NCBI GenBank assembly: GCA_027449525.1
Contig: DAIDLK010000002.1
Location: forward strand, 1 to 30,524
DNA from: Legionellaceae bacterium
Lineage (GTDB): Bacteria > Pseudomonadota > Gammaproteobacteria > Legionellales > Legionellaceae
Direction: 5' to 3'
Length of the DNA stretch: 30,524 nt
Position numbers and translations under genes: made by a program. Below the pieces are notes generated by a model. It was not told where the DNA came from and searched no databases. It saw only the letters and a list, made by a program, of their open reading frames with translations. Positions 12,201-19,335 of the stretch are shown one piece after another (position 1 is the first letter of the stretch; each line of letters opens with the position of its first letter).

Positions 12201-12914
12201 GACTGGATCACTAGTGCTCATACAGTCGGGTTGCTCCTGCGGTATGCGACCAATCGGCAACGCGAAACGTTATTGACAGCAATTAACCATCGTTTACTTG
12301 AGTTAATCAACTGTCCAGACGACGTACCAGATTTGTTATGCCATCTTAACTTTGACGATTGTTACCAACTGTTTTCCACCATTAATAAAAATTTACCTGA
12401 ATTTATTGACCATGCCTTTTATTTTGGTTTTTTATGGCGTGGTCTTAATGAAGAACAATGCCGCGTTGTTCTAATGATCCTTGAACCATTTTTGCCGCAA
12501 TGGATTCAAGATACGGATGATTTATTCCAGGTGTTGCCCAGCCAAGCAACAGCGCGCCGAGAACTCTTACTCGCACTCAAAGAACATCATTTGTTGAGCT
12601 TAATGCCCACGGCACGTGCTGTTGGTCGGGTATTTCGTGAGTTAACTTTTGCCGAGTGTGCTGACGTGCTCGCGGCCATTCAACCTTATTTATCAAAGCT
12701 TGTGAACGGGTTGTCGGATGTGTTTGAACTACTTTTTTATCTCAACTCCGAGCAACGCGAGGTGGTTTTATATTCGATAAAGCTGGACCAATGGGCTCAA
12801 TGGATACAAACAGAGGAAGACGTTTACCCCTTACAAGGCATTCTTTCGCCTGATTGGTATCAAACCATCAAGTCTCAAGCGCCGTCTTCTGGCTTGTTGA
12901 ATAAAGGCTTCTGA
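9252..12914 (+). CDS. RelE/ParE-like domain fused to SF1 helicase and tandem helical repeats
   Basis: A 1220-aa protein in three parts. Residues 1 to about 90 resemble a RelE/ParE fold: LEKLKGN, then VYSFRLNDAHRLLFTTRR and LHVLELVANHDYQKS, the strand pattern and final H-x-x-Y of that superfamily. Residues about 150-590 carry the motifs of a UvrD/Rep-type helicase: I, GVGGSGKT from 164; II, VVDEAQ (334-339); III, CMDPQQN near 361; IV, NRTYRCPENI near 398; V, QIQGFEY near 494; VI, TAYTRA near 550. All key residues are present, so ATPase activity is expected. A Lys/Pro-rich linker (QKKSKHKPKPPP, near 640) leads to an all-helical region ending in an array of 33-residue repeats. The N-terminal domain may bind or cleave nucleic acid; this is inference. 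ATG 9252 is preferred to GTG 9240 because of the promoter. Confidence 0.85.
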   Translation: MNRIYYWQGAEGNTALLSEHRDTIARLLTGDYPAADLEKLKGNHRHSVYSFRLNDAHRLLFTTRRVQGRDYLHVLELVANHDYQKSRFKRPAVLRNYLDKQITEDVSAEFESLTSFHEKPRFEAPADPSEIQPIPLDYFNQQFIQVDEEQEHIINQPLPLIINGVGGSGKTYLALKFLQQYVRDYAGNEPARLLYVTKEVTLVNTMKRHWFLLTETTSSAVQVEFQTYEQLLAKFIKFEPLPTEQHHYQAWLSTQKKSSLSLDDQTQFHEFRICAAYTQEQYVALGEHQSTLPVDQRAHLYSQYQAYQAYLEHHHLVDPMVYSLAESPIYARIVVDEAQNLSLQQLRTLHGLAMHHAILYCMDPQQNLMDQLPIRVLLQQLHWLGGRTLLTFPLNRTYRCPENITKMVNTLLRAKHHILGKIDKNETKALLTSDQHTDPGTVVFATKNSLLGHRDILQRNKTNHFAVITHSHLVDEAIRLFDTPLVFSVEQIQGFEYQTVIVYQLLSDPLSQSYLKMVHQPLMNIDNDRRTLSTKHAHHDLAPWFNRLYTAYTRAQNTLLICEDAAPNKNGLIRLLQTTIHNQAVTAALPLSTPDTNWQAEAENQQAKGNSEIATRIRDRYLMTTTKQTSAPSVATNQKKSKHKPKPPPSTEAQIKARDIFQRFSEKGLISNWVKQPDFITTLFDAPISFTHEAPQPLFHHIIQSPSHLTRFAFALGVPSLAFVTPDFIQRAIACPSLPHLVVEKLMQHLLLHTPSALKTLEIRNWLGLQLTYERLLAVLQTACKTNDDCLIVVTTLLHYEFHFALNTNDLAQILQVMHSQTSTTLLWQLARTDSGRIKTLLEDVPDLFQSIPTQAWAWAVTKPVDSPHNAATSNAVQLLLAQSIPDLEFVMRELRDVSVEQKRSLFEIMKPSLVNQVTDSQVLGKMTLAFFLSNDQFHDLFRLVRQNLPQLITSAEALSDLMHYLNLEQRDIVYMLIQDQWLDWITSAHTVGLLLRYATNRQRETLLTAINHRLLELINCPDDVPDLLCHLNFDDCYQLFSTINKNLPEFIDHAFYFGFLWRGLNEEQCRVVLMILEPFLPQWIQDTDDLFQVLPSQATARRELLLALKEHHLLSLMPTARAVGRVFRELTFAECADVLAAIQPYLSKLVNGLSDVFELLFYLNSEQREVVLYSIKLDQWAQWIQTEEDVYPLQGILSPDWYQTIKSQAPSSGLLNKGF
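11913..12878 (+). repeat. Tandem 33-residue helical repeats in the helicase fusion
   Basis: Residues about 888-1209 contain nine to ten copies of a degenerate helical unit. From residue 959 six consecutive units are exactly 33 residues (959, 992, 1025, 1058, 1091, 1124), the next is 34, and the two before are 36 and 35. The pattern is v-x-x-L-L-x-x-L-N-x-E-Q-R near the start of each unit, then V-V-L-x-x-I, then L-x-x-W-I-x-x-x-x-D. The DNA copies have diverged, so the array is old, not a recent expansion. Such solenoids usually bind proteins. Confidence 0.8.
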
Positions 12915-12922
12915 GCGATAAT
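12894..12922 (+). promoter_or_regulatory. Candidate promoter for tkt-gap-pgk
   Basis: GATAAT (12917-12922, five of six) follows TTGTTG (12894-12899) by 17 nt. The -35 is inside the last codons of the helicase gene. The predicted start near 12929 gives a leader of about 20 nt before ATG 12950. The -35 is only a half match. Confidence 0.45.
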
Positions 12923-12949
12923 ATAGCCCGGTTGGGTTTTGTTAGCGTG

Positions 12950-14956
12950 ATGGGTGTGCCTTCTTTGCAAGAATTAGCGTTAGCGGTGCGGATGTTAAGT
13001 ATCGATGCAGTGTTCAATGCCCAGTCGGGGCATCCGGGTATGCCGCTAGGCATGTCGGATATTGCCACTGTGTTGTGGAAAAAATTTTTGCGGCATAACC
13101 CGAGTAATCCCCATTGGTTCAATCGTGATCGCTTTGTGTTGTCGAACGGGCATGGTTCGATGTTGTTGTATGCGTTGCTGCATTTAACCGGCTATCCAGT
13201 CAGCCTGGATGATTTAAAACAATTTCGTCAATTGCATTCTAAAACGCCAGGTCATCCGGAGTATCAAGAAACGCCTGGGGTAGAAACGTCCACGGGTCCA
13301 TTAGGGCAGGGTTTCGCGAATGCGGTGGGTATGGCGTTGGCGGAAAAAATCTTAGCCGCACAATTCAATCGTCCAGAACATGCGCTGGTTGATCACTTCA
13401 CCTATGTGTTTGTTGGGGATGGCTGCCTTATGGAAGGCATTTCGCATGAAGTAGCCTCATTAGCGGGCACTTGGCAATTGGGTAAATTGATTGTGTTTTA
13501 TGACAGTAACGGCATCTCAATTGATGGAAATATCCGTGGCTGGTTTAGTGAGGATGTAGCTGCCCGCTTTCGTGCCTACCACTGGCAGGTAATTGATGGC
13601 TTAGATGGCCATGATGCTGCTGCCATTGAGCAGGCAATAGTCCAAGCACGTGGAGATACGATACGACCGAGTTTACTGGTCTGTCACACCGTCATTGGTC
13701 AGGGCTCATTAGTCGAGAACTCAGAAAAAGCACACGGGTCATCCTTAACTAGCGAGGATATCCAGCAATTGCGAGAAAAATCGGCATGGCCTTATCCGCC
13801 GTTTGAAATTCCCCCTACCATTTTGCAGGCCTGGAGTGCGTTGGAGCTGGGTCAACAACAAGAGCGGGCTTGGTTGCATATTGGTTGTGCTTATCAAGCG
13901 CAGTACCCTGATGATTATCAGGAGTTTTTGCGACGTATTAATGGTGATTTACCCGATGATTGGTTGCTTGAGTCCGAACGGCTGATAGCGCAATGCCGAG
14001 AACAATCCGCCGCAATGGCCACCCGGAAAGCCTCACAACAGTGTCTCGAGTTTTTTGCCCCACGGCAGCCCGAATTACTGGGTGGCTCCGCTGATTTAAC
14101 CGAATCAAATAATACCAATTGGTCAGGCAGTGTCGCGTTTAGCGCTGAAACGGCTCATGCCAATTACCTGCATTATGGTGTGCGTGAGTTTGGTATGTCG
14201 GCTATTATGAATGGGCTAGCCTTGCATGGCGGTTTTATTCCTTATGGCGGCACGTTCTTAGTATTCAGTGATTATGCGCGCAATGCTGTGCGCTTAAGCG
14301 CACTGATGCGCCAGCGCGTGATTTATGTTTACACGCATGATTCAATTGGCTTGGGCGAAGATGGTCCAACGCATCAACCCATTGAACAGATCACCGGGTT
14401 GCGTGTGACGCCGAACACAGCCGTTTGGCGTCCGGCCGATTGTTTTGAAACAGCCGTGGCTTGGCAGCAAGCACTATTGCGCCATCATGGGCCAAGTTGT
14501 TTGTTGTTGTCCCGCCAAGCATTGCCTGGTCTATTGCATGCATCGAATACTACTCAAGACGTGCAACGCGGTGGGTATATTTTGGTGGATGTCCCAGACC
14601 CCCTCGGTGTGATGATAGCGACAGGCTCTGAAGTGTCACTAGCGGTAGCAGCAGCCAGCTTATTAGCCAAAGAAGGGCTTGCGGTGCGTGTGGTGTCCAT
14701 GCCGTGTGTTGAGTATTTTTTACAAGCCGACTTAGCGTACCAGCAGCACGTGTTACCTGAGGCAATTCGGGTGCGACTAGCCGTTGAAGCGGGTGCTACT
14801 GCGTATTGGTACCGATTTGTGGGGCTAGACGGGGCAGTGATTGGACTGGATCAGTTTGGCTTATCAGCACCAGGTCCGGCCGTTTATCAAGCCATGGGCA
14901 TTACGGTTGCGGCGATAGCCGACCGGATGCGCCAATTAATTCGTGGGAGAGGGTGA
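12950..14956 (+). CDS. tkt: Transketolase
   Basis: Thiamine-diphosphate enzyme that moves two-carbon units between sugar phosphates in the pentose phosphate pathway. At 668 aa it matches the usual length. Seen: GHPGMPLGM near the N-terminus, NGHGSMLLYALLHLTGY, GPLGQGFANAVGMALAEK, the ThDP-binding motif GDGCLMEGISHE and the SNGISIDG segment. In the pyrimidine-binding half are REFGMSAIMNGLALHGG and THDSIGLGEDGPTHQPIEQ. The ATG at 12950 is preferred; the TTG 18 nt upstream would add six residues not usual in the family. The gene overlaps gap by one base (TGATG) and heads a tkt-gap-pgk operon. Confidence 0.97.
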   Translation: MGVPSLQELALAVRMLSIDAVFNAQSGHPGMPLGMSDIATVLWKKFLRHNPSNPHWFNRDRFVLSNGHGSMLLYALLHLTGYPVSLDDLKQFRQLHSKTPGHPEYQETPGVETSTGPLGQGFANAVGMALAEKILAAQFNRPEHALVDHFTYVFVGDGCLMEGISHEVASLAGTWQLGKLIVFYDSNGISIDGNIRGWFSEDVAARFRAYHWQVIDGLDGHDAAAIEQAIVQARGDTIRPSLLVCHTVIGQGSLVENSEKAHGSSLTSEDIQQLREKSAWPYPPFEIPPTILQAWSALELGQQQERAWLHIGCAYQAQYPDDYQEFLRRINGDLPDDWLLESERLIAQCREQSAAMATRKASQQCLEFFAPRQPELLGGSADLTESNNTNWSGSVAFSAETAHANYLHYGVREFGMSAIMNGLALHGGFIPYGGTFLVFSDYARNAVRLSALMRQRVIYVYTHDSIGLGEDGPTHQPIEQITGLRVTPNTAVWRPADCFETAVAWQQALLRHHGPSCLLLSRQALPGLLHASNTTQDVQRGGYILVDVPDPLGVMIATGSEVSLAVAAASLLAKEGLAVRVVSMPCVEYFLQADLAYQQHVLPEAIRVRLAVEAGATAYWYRFVGLDGAVIGLDQFGLSAPGPAVYQAMGITVAAIADRMRQLIRGRG

Positions 14957-15948
14957 TGAGCATACGAGTAGCAATTAATGGTTATGGGCGAATTGGTCGT
15001 TGTATCTTGCGGGCAATTATTGAAAATAAGCGGCAAGACGAATTCAATGTGGTGGCCATTAACGACTTATCCGGTATTGAAACAACGGCGCATTTAACGC
15101 GTTACGATTCCACGCATGGGCGATTGAATGGTTCCGTTGTCGTCGATGGCACGCATTTAATCGTGAATGGTCATCCGATCGAAGTCACGTCGGATCGAAA
15201 TCCCGCGTTGTTACCCTGGGAACGTTTAGGGATCGATTTGGTGTTCGAGTGCACCGGGCATTTTACGCAGCGTGAAGCAGCCGCATTGCATTGCATGGCG
15301 GGGGCCAAAAAAGTATTGATTTCTGCCCCTGGAAGTGACGTCGATGCCACCGTGGTATTTGGTGTGAATCACACGGTGCTTACAGCAGCCGATGCCATTG
15401 TGTCGAACGCGTCGTGCACCACCAATTGTTTGGCAGTTATCGCGCAACCATTGCATGCAGCCCTCGGTATCCAGTATGGACTGTTGGATACGATTCATGC
15501 TTATACTAAAGATCAGTTGTTATTAGACGGTAGTCACCGTGATTTACACCGTGCGCGCTCCGCGACTCAATCGATTATTCCAACGAAAACTGGGGCGGCT
15601 AAAGCGGTTGGCTTGGTTTTACCGGCACTCGCTGGTAAACTGGATGGATTCGCGATGCGTGTGCCAACGTTAAATGTATCGGTGATTGATTTTACCTGTG
15701 TCACACAACAGACCACCACGGTGGATGAAGTGAACAATATCATGCGTCGAGCCGCCAGTGAGGTATTGCACATTAATTCGGAGCCCTTGGTTTCCTGTGA
15801 TTTTAATCACTACCCCGCTTCAGCGGTGTTTGATACGACGCAGACTCGGGTGTTAGGACCTTTGATTAAAGTAGTTGCCTGGTATGATAACGAATGGGGT
15901 TTTGCTAATCGTATGCTGGATACAGCGTGTTACATGATGAGCCTTTAA
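14956..15948 (+). CDS. gap: Type I glyceraldehyde-3-phosphate dehydrogenase
   Basis: Oxidises glyceraldehyde 3-phosphate to 1,3-bisphosphoglycerate with NAD in glycolysis, or the reverse. The 330-aa protein begins MSIRVAINGYGRIGR (Rossmann motif). AINDLS places the Asp that favours NAD over NADP. Catalytic Cys154 is in SNASCTTNC and His181 in TIHAYT. The start at 14956 shares one base with the tkt stop; an in-frame extension 50 codons upstream would lie inside tkt and is rejected. The S-loop reads LDGSHRDLHRARSATQSIIP, the proteobacterial Gap form, not the E. coli GapA form. Erythrose-4-phosphate dehydrogenase (Epd) also neighbours pgk in E. coli, but the sequence pattern (TKTGAAKAVGLVLP) favours Gap. 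Direction in vivo and cofactor use are inferred. Confidence 0.92.
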   Translation: MSIRVAINGYGRIGRCILRAIIENKRQDEFNVVAINDLSGIETTAHLTRYDSTHGRLNGSVVVDGTHLIVNGHPIEVTSDRNPALLPWERLGIDLVFECTGHFTQREAAALHCMAGAKKVLISAPGSDVDATVVFGVNHTVLTAADAIVSNASCTTNCLAVIAQPLHAALGIQYGLLDTIHAYTKDQLLLDGSHRDLHRARSATQSIIPTKTGAAKAVGLVLPALAGKLDGFAMRVPTLNVSVIDFTCVTQQTTTVDEVNNIMRRAASEVLHINSEPLVSCDFNHYPASAVFDTTQTRVLGPLIKVVAWYDNEWGFANRMLDTACYMMSL

Positions 15949-15957
15949 GGAACGACA

Positions 15958-17130
15958 ATGACGATGATCAAAATGACGGATTTAGACCTAAAGGGTAAAC
16001 GAGTGCTGATTCGGGAAGATTTTAATGTTCCAATCAAAGACGGCATGATCATGAGTGATCAGCGTTTAGAAGCTGGTTTGCCAACGTTGATGCAAGCGTT
16101 ACAAGCTGGAGCCGCGGTTATGGTGCTGTCCCATCTTGGTCGTCCTGAAGAAGGTGGCTTTGATCAGCGCTATTCCCTCAAACCGGTGGCCGATTACCTG
16201 GCCAATCGTTTGGATTATCCAGTGCGGCTGGTGACTGACTACCTCAATGGGGTTGATGTTCAGGTAGGCGAATTAGTGGTTTGCGAAAACGTGCGATTTA
16301 ATGTGGGTGAGAAAGCCAATGATGCGGACTTAGCTAAACAGTTGGCGGCATTGTGTGATGTGTTTGTGATGGACGCCTTTGGTACGGCACACCGTGCGCA
16401 TGCTTCAACTTATGGAGTGATTCAATACGCCCCGATCGCGGCGGCTGGACCTTTATTAGTGCGTGAGCTTGACGTGTTGCAGCACGTACTAAGGTCACCT
16501 GAAAGACCTATTCTCGCGGTTGTTGGTGGTGGTAAAGTGTCGTCTAAATTATCCCTTTTACGCCAATTAGTGACGCGCATGAACGTACTCATCCCTGGTG
16601 GTGGGATTGCCAATACGTTTTTAAAAGCACGCGGGTACGAAATTGGTGTGTCATTGTGTGAAAACGACTTACTGACTGAGGCACGCGAAATTTTGGCGTT
16701 AGCTGAGGAATCGGGTTGTATCGTGCCGTTGTCATCGGATGTTGTGGTCAGCAAATCATTCAGTGATACGTGCCCGGCCTTTAACAAATCCCTGGCGCAC
16801 GTAGCAGCCGATGACATGATATTGGATATTGGTCCGGAAACGATTGCGCGGTACGTTGCGATGTTGGCGGATGCAAAAACCATTATTTGGAACGGCCCTT
16901 TGGGGGTATTTGAATTCCCTCAGTTTGCTTACGGTACGCGCGCTATCGCCATTGCCATTGCCAATTGCCACGCGCTAACCATTGCCGGCGGTGGTGATAC
17001 GCTTGCGGCGATTGATCAATACAACCTCACCGATCAAATTTCCTACATCTCTACCGGTGGCGGCGCTTTCTTGGAATATTTAGAAGGAAAGACTTTACCT
17101 GCTGTTCAGATGTTGAATGCTCGTGGTTAG
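15958..17130 (+). CDS. pgk: Phosphoglycerate kinase
   Basis: Transfers phosphate between 1,3-bisphosphoglycerate and ADP, the step after Gap. The 390-aa length is normal. The N-terminal domain has RVLIREDFNVPIKDG and LSHLGRPEEG (substrate-binding Arg and His residues). The nucleotide domain has VVGGGKVSSKLSLL and the closing GGGDTLAAIDQ and STGGGAFLEYLEGK. AAGGAA overlapping the gap stop lies 5 nt before ATG 15958, a strong ribosome-binding site. The gene ends in a 4-nt convergent overlap with proQ, so the operon stops here. The pyk and fba genes often found after pgk in relatives are absent. Confidence 0.97.
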   Translation: MTMIKMTDLDLKGKRVLIREDFNVPIKDGMIMSDQRLEAGLPTLMQALQAGAAVMVLSHLGRPEEGGFDQRYSLKPVADYLANRLDYPVRLVTDYLNGVDVQVGELVVCENVRFNVGEKANDADLAKQLAALCDVFVMDAFGTAHRAHASTYGVIQYAPIAAAGPLLVRELDVLQHVLRSPERPILAVVGGGKVSSKLSLLRQLVTRMNVLIPGGGIANTFLKARGYEIGVSLCENDLLTEAREILALAEESGCIVPLSSDVVVSKSFSDTCPAFNKSLAHVAADDMILDIGPETIARYVAMLADAKTIIWNGPLGVFEFPQFAYGTRAIAIAIANCHALTIAGGGDTLAAIDQYNLTDQISYISTGGGAFLEYLEGKTLPAVQMLNARG

Positions 17131-17792
17131 TCCGCTTTAATTTCTTTGTGCGACAAACCTAATTTTTGCTTTAAACGCGCAACCGTGTCGGGATCAAATG
17201 TTCTGGACGGCTTAACAATAATAGAAGGTTTATTATTTTTTGCCGTGACGAAATGCCCCGTATCCATTGGCGCGGTGTAGCTAGGGTAGTGGTGGGGTGT
17301 CAGGTTTTTTCTGGGTAAAACGTGCTCGGAAACTCTATCTAGCTCGGGTGTTTTTTTGCTGGTGGCTGTTGATAGGCTTCTTTCAGGGCTTATTTTGCGT
17401 GCATTCTTAGCACTTTTTTCAATACGACGTTTTATTTTGATAGCAGCCGCTTCGGCCTCAGCCTGCGTCACTTGTGAGACTGGATTGCCGTATAAATCAA
17501 TACGCATTTCACGTGCCTTTAAACACGCCAAATAATCGATTCGGCGCGTAAATACTACTAACGCTTCACGTAATTTAGTTTTTGAAACACCGGCTTTAGC
17601 CGCCACGGCCGCGTGCGTTAAGAGATCTTCTGCAATACCAATTTTAAGAGGTTGAATTTCAGTTTGATTGTTAAACGCTTTCGGAAAGGTCTGGCTTAAC
17701 CAGCGGAGTGCAGCTAAGCGTGCTAATTTAGCTTGGTATTTTTGTTTGTGATTAATGCATTCGGTCCGTGGATGTAGCCCTTGTTTTTTCAT
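17127..17792 (-). CDS. proQ: ProQ/FinO-family RNA chaperone
   Basis: RNA-binding protein of the ProQ/FinO class, which binds structured small RNAs and mRNA 3' ends. Of 221 residues, about 20-125 form the FinO-like domain: LRWLSQTFPKAFN, IQPLKIGIAEDLL, AGVSKTKLREALVVFTRRIDYL and RIDLYGNPVSQVTQAEAEAA. A long Lys/Ser/Thr-rich disordered linker follows, and a short conserved-looking end (TVARLKQKLGLSHKEIKAD) instead of the full Tudor/KOW domain of E. coli ProQ. AAGG lies 8 nt before the ATG. A well-matched promoter is 50-80 nt upstream. It converges with pgk and diverges from dapB. Confidence 0.9.
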   Translation of the reverse strand: MKKQGLHPRTECINHKQKYQAKLARLAALRWLSQTFPKAFNNQTEIQPLKIGIAEDLLTHAAVAAKAGVSKTKLREALVVFTRRIDYLACLKAREMRIDLYGNPVSQVTQAEAEAAAIKIKRRIEKSAKNARKISPERSLSTATSKKTPELDRVSEHVLPRKNLTPHHYPSYTAPMDTGHFVTAKNNKPSIIVKPSRTFDPDTVARLKQKLGLSHKEIKAD

Positions 17793-17845
17793 GCAGTTGC
17801 CTTTTGATAAGAAAGTGATAGATTGTATCGAAAATGAATGGCACT

Positions 17846-17874
17846 AGTATAACCTCAGGGTGTACGATTGTCAT
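17846..17874 (-). promoter_or_regulatory. Sigma70 promoter for proQ
   Basis: On the minus strand ATGACA (17874-17869, five of six) and TATACT (17851-17846, five of six) are separated by exactly 17 nt. The expected start near 17839 gives a leader of about 47 nt. On the opposite strand the same bases offer TATAAC (17848-17853) with TTGTAT 19 nt upstream, so dapB may be transcribed divergently from an overlapping promoter. Confidence 0.65.
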
Positions 17875-17896
17875 CGTGTCAGACCAGGGAGTGATG

Positions 17897-18628
17897 ATGA
17901 AAAAATGGCGAGTAACTGTCAATGGTGCGTTCGGTAACATGGGCCAAATTGCTTGTGCCGTGCTAACTGACAGTAGCGAATTCGAATTAGTGGCACGGCT
18001 TGGACACCAAGATAACTTAGCCCAAGCGCTACAAAATACGCCAGTGGACATGGTGGTTGATTTGACGCGCGCTGATTGTGTTATGGCGAACACGCTTGCT
18101 ATCATTGCTTCAGGCAGCCGACCGGTTATTGGTACCAGTGGTTTGCAAACTGCACAAATAGAGCAATTGCAACGTGAATGTGGCAGGCTGGCGCGTGGCG
18201 GTCTCATTGTGCCGAATTTTTCAATTGCTGCCGTGCTGATGATGCAATGTGCCGCTCGTATTGCGCGTTATTTGCCAGCGGTTGAAATTGTTGAAGCTCA
18301 TCACGTGCGCAAGCAGGATGCGCCATCTGCCACGGCGTTGAAAACAGCCGATCAGATTGCGCGTGCACGCAAGAGTCCTCAGCTGCTGGCGGCGACCGAC
18401 CAGTCGGTTGCACGCGGCGAGGTGCATCATGGCGTGCCGATTCACTCCTTGCGCTTACCAGGTATCATCGCACAACAAGATGTTATTTTTGCACAACCAG
18501 GTGAAACGATAACGATATCCCACCGCACGCTGGATCGCACTTCTTTCATGCCGGGGTTGTTGTTGGCATGTCGTCAAGTGATGCGCTTGAATCAGTTAGT
18601 GTACGGGTTAGAGCACGTACTTGAATAA
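17897..18628 (+). CDS. dapB: 4-hydroxy-tetrahydrodipicolinate reductase
   Basis: NAD(P)H-dependent reductase of the diaminopimelate/lysine pathway, feeding peptidoglycan and lysine. The start is ATG 17897, 5 nt after AGGGAG; ATG 17894 is only 2 nt from it and the in-frame ATG at 17834 would add 21 residues before the Rossmann motif. The N-terminus reads VTVNGAFGNMGQ, a variant of the usual GAxGRMG. IGTSGL, VPNFSIA and the catalytic signature EAHHVRKQDAPSATALK with His135, His136 and Lys139 follow. At 243 aa it is shorter than the E. coli enzyme (273), as in several intracellular relatives. Only 11 nt separate it from the methyltransferase gene, so it may drive the whole polyketide cassette. 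Confidence 0.93.
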   Translation: MKKWRVTVNGAFGNMGQIACAVLTDSSEFELVARLGHQDNLAQALQNTPVDMVVDLTRADCVMANTLAIIASGSRPVIGTSGLQTAQIEQLQRECGRLARGGLIVPNFSIAAVLMMQCAARIARYLPAVEIVEAHHVRKQDAPSATALKTADQIARARKSPQLLAATDQSVARGEVHHGVPIHSLRLPGIIAQQDVIFAQPGETITISHRTLDRTSFMPGLLLACRQVMRLNQLVYGLEHVLE

Positions 18629-18639
18629 AGCGGAGAACC

Positions 18640-19335
18640 ATGCGGACTCGATCGCTGGCCAAAGAACTGATTGATCTAGGCGCCAATTATTATACCCCAA
18701 AAGAGTATTCAGACTGCTTACGCTTATTGTTTCGCTTGAACCGTTTATTGGGTGTTTTTCGTAGTACGCGGCGTGTGTTGCGGCACGTTCCAGCCACATC
18801 CTCGTTGCTGGATGTGGGCTGCGGTGATGGGTTATTTTTATTGCACCTGAGTCGCTATTATCCACACCTGCAGTTGCACGGGATGGACGTTTCCGCAGTT
18901 GCCATTGCATTAGCTCAGCAAACCGCACAAGCCTGGCAAGCACGCCAGGAAGCCACCCAGGTAAGTTTTACCCAGCAAGCCGAGTTGCGTCTGAATTTGC
19001 CGGAGTGCAGTGTTGATATTGTGCTGACCACGCTGGTGTGTCATCACCTTGAAGATGACGAGCTGGTGTTGTTTTTACGCAATGCTTATCAAGCGGCCAC
19101 GCGCATGGTTATCATCAATGATTTGCACCGTCATTACGTTGCATACTGGTTCTATTATTGCCTGAGCCCCTGGTTGTTTCGCAATCGCCTGATCACGCAT
19201 GATGGGCTTATTTCCATTCAACGTGCGTTTAAGCGGGCGGACTGGCTGCGTTTGCTAGCGCGAGCGGGTATTCAGCGTTATCAAATTCAATGGCAATTCC
19301 CGTTTCGATGGCAGGTCATTTTATGGAAAAATTAA
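18640..19335 (+). CDS. Class I SAM-dependent methyltransferase of a type III PKS cassette
   Basis: A 231-aa methyltransferase with the SAM-binding motif LLDVGCGDG near residues 50-60, the acidic strand end LHGMDVS, and VDIVLTTLVCHHLEDDEL as motif-IV region. Its N-terminus (LIDLGANYYTPKEYSDCLRL) resembles methyltransferases coded beside type III polyketide synthases. GGAG lies 4 nt before the ATG. It overlaps the flavoprotein gene by 13 nt. By analogy with Streptomyces SrsB it may O-methylate a resorcinol or pyrone product; this rests on gene order, not on substrate-specific residues. A hydrophobic stretch YVAYWFYYCLSPWLF suggests membrane association, in keeping with a lipid substrate. Confidence 0.85.
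   Translation: MRTRSLAKELIDLGANYYTPKEYSDCLRLLFRLNRLLGVFRSTRRVLRHVPATSSLLDVGCGDGLFLLHLSRYYPHLQLHGMDVSAVAIALAQQTAQAWQARQEATQVSFTQQAELRLNLPECSVDIVLTTLVCHHLEDDELVLFLRNAYQAATRMVIINDLHRHYVAYWFYYCLSPWLFRNRLITHDGLISIQRAFKRADWLRLLARAGIQRYQIQWQFPFRWQVILWKN

Noticed and set aside
8886..12914. Classical type II toxin-antitoxin operon
   Set aside because: The toxin-like part is fused to a large helicase, the upstream protein has no antitoxin DNA-binding motif, and the second gene has its own promoter. Kept only as a hypothesis.
14956..15948. Erythrose-4-phosphate dehydrogenase (epd)
   Set aside because: Gene order next to pgk would allow it, but the S-loop and TKTGAAKAV segment follow the GAPDH pattern.
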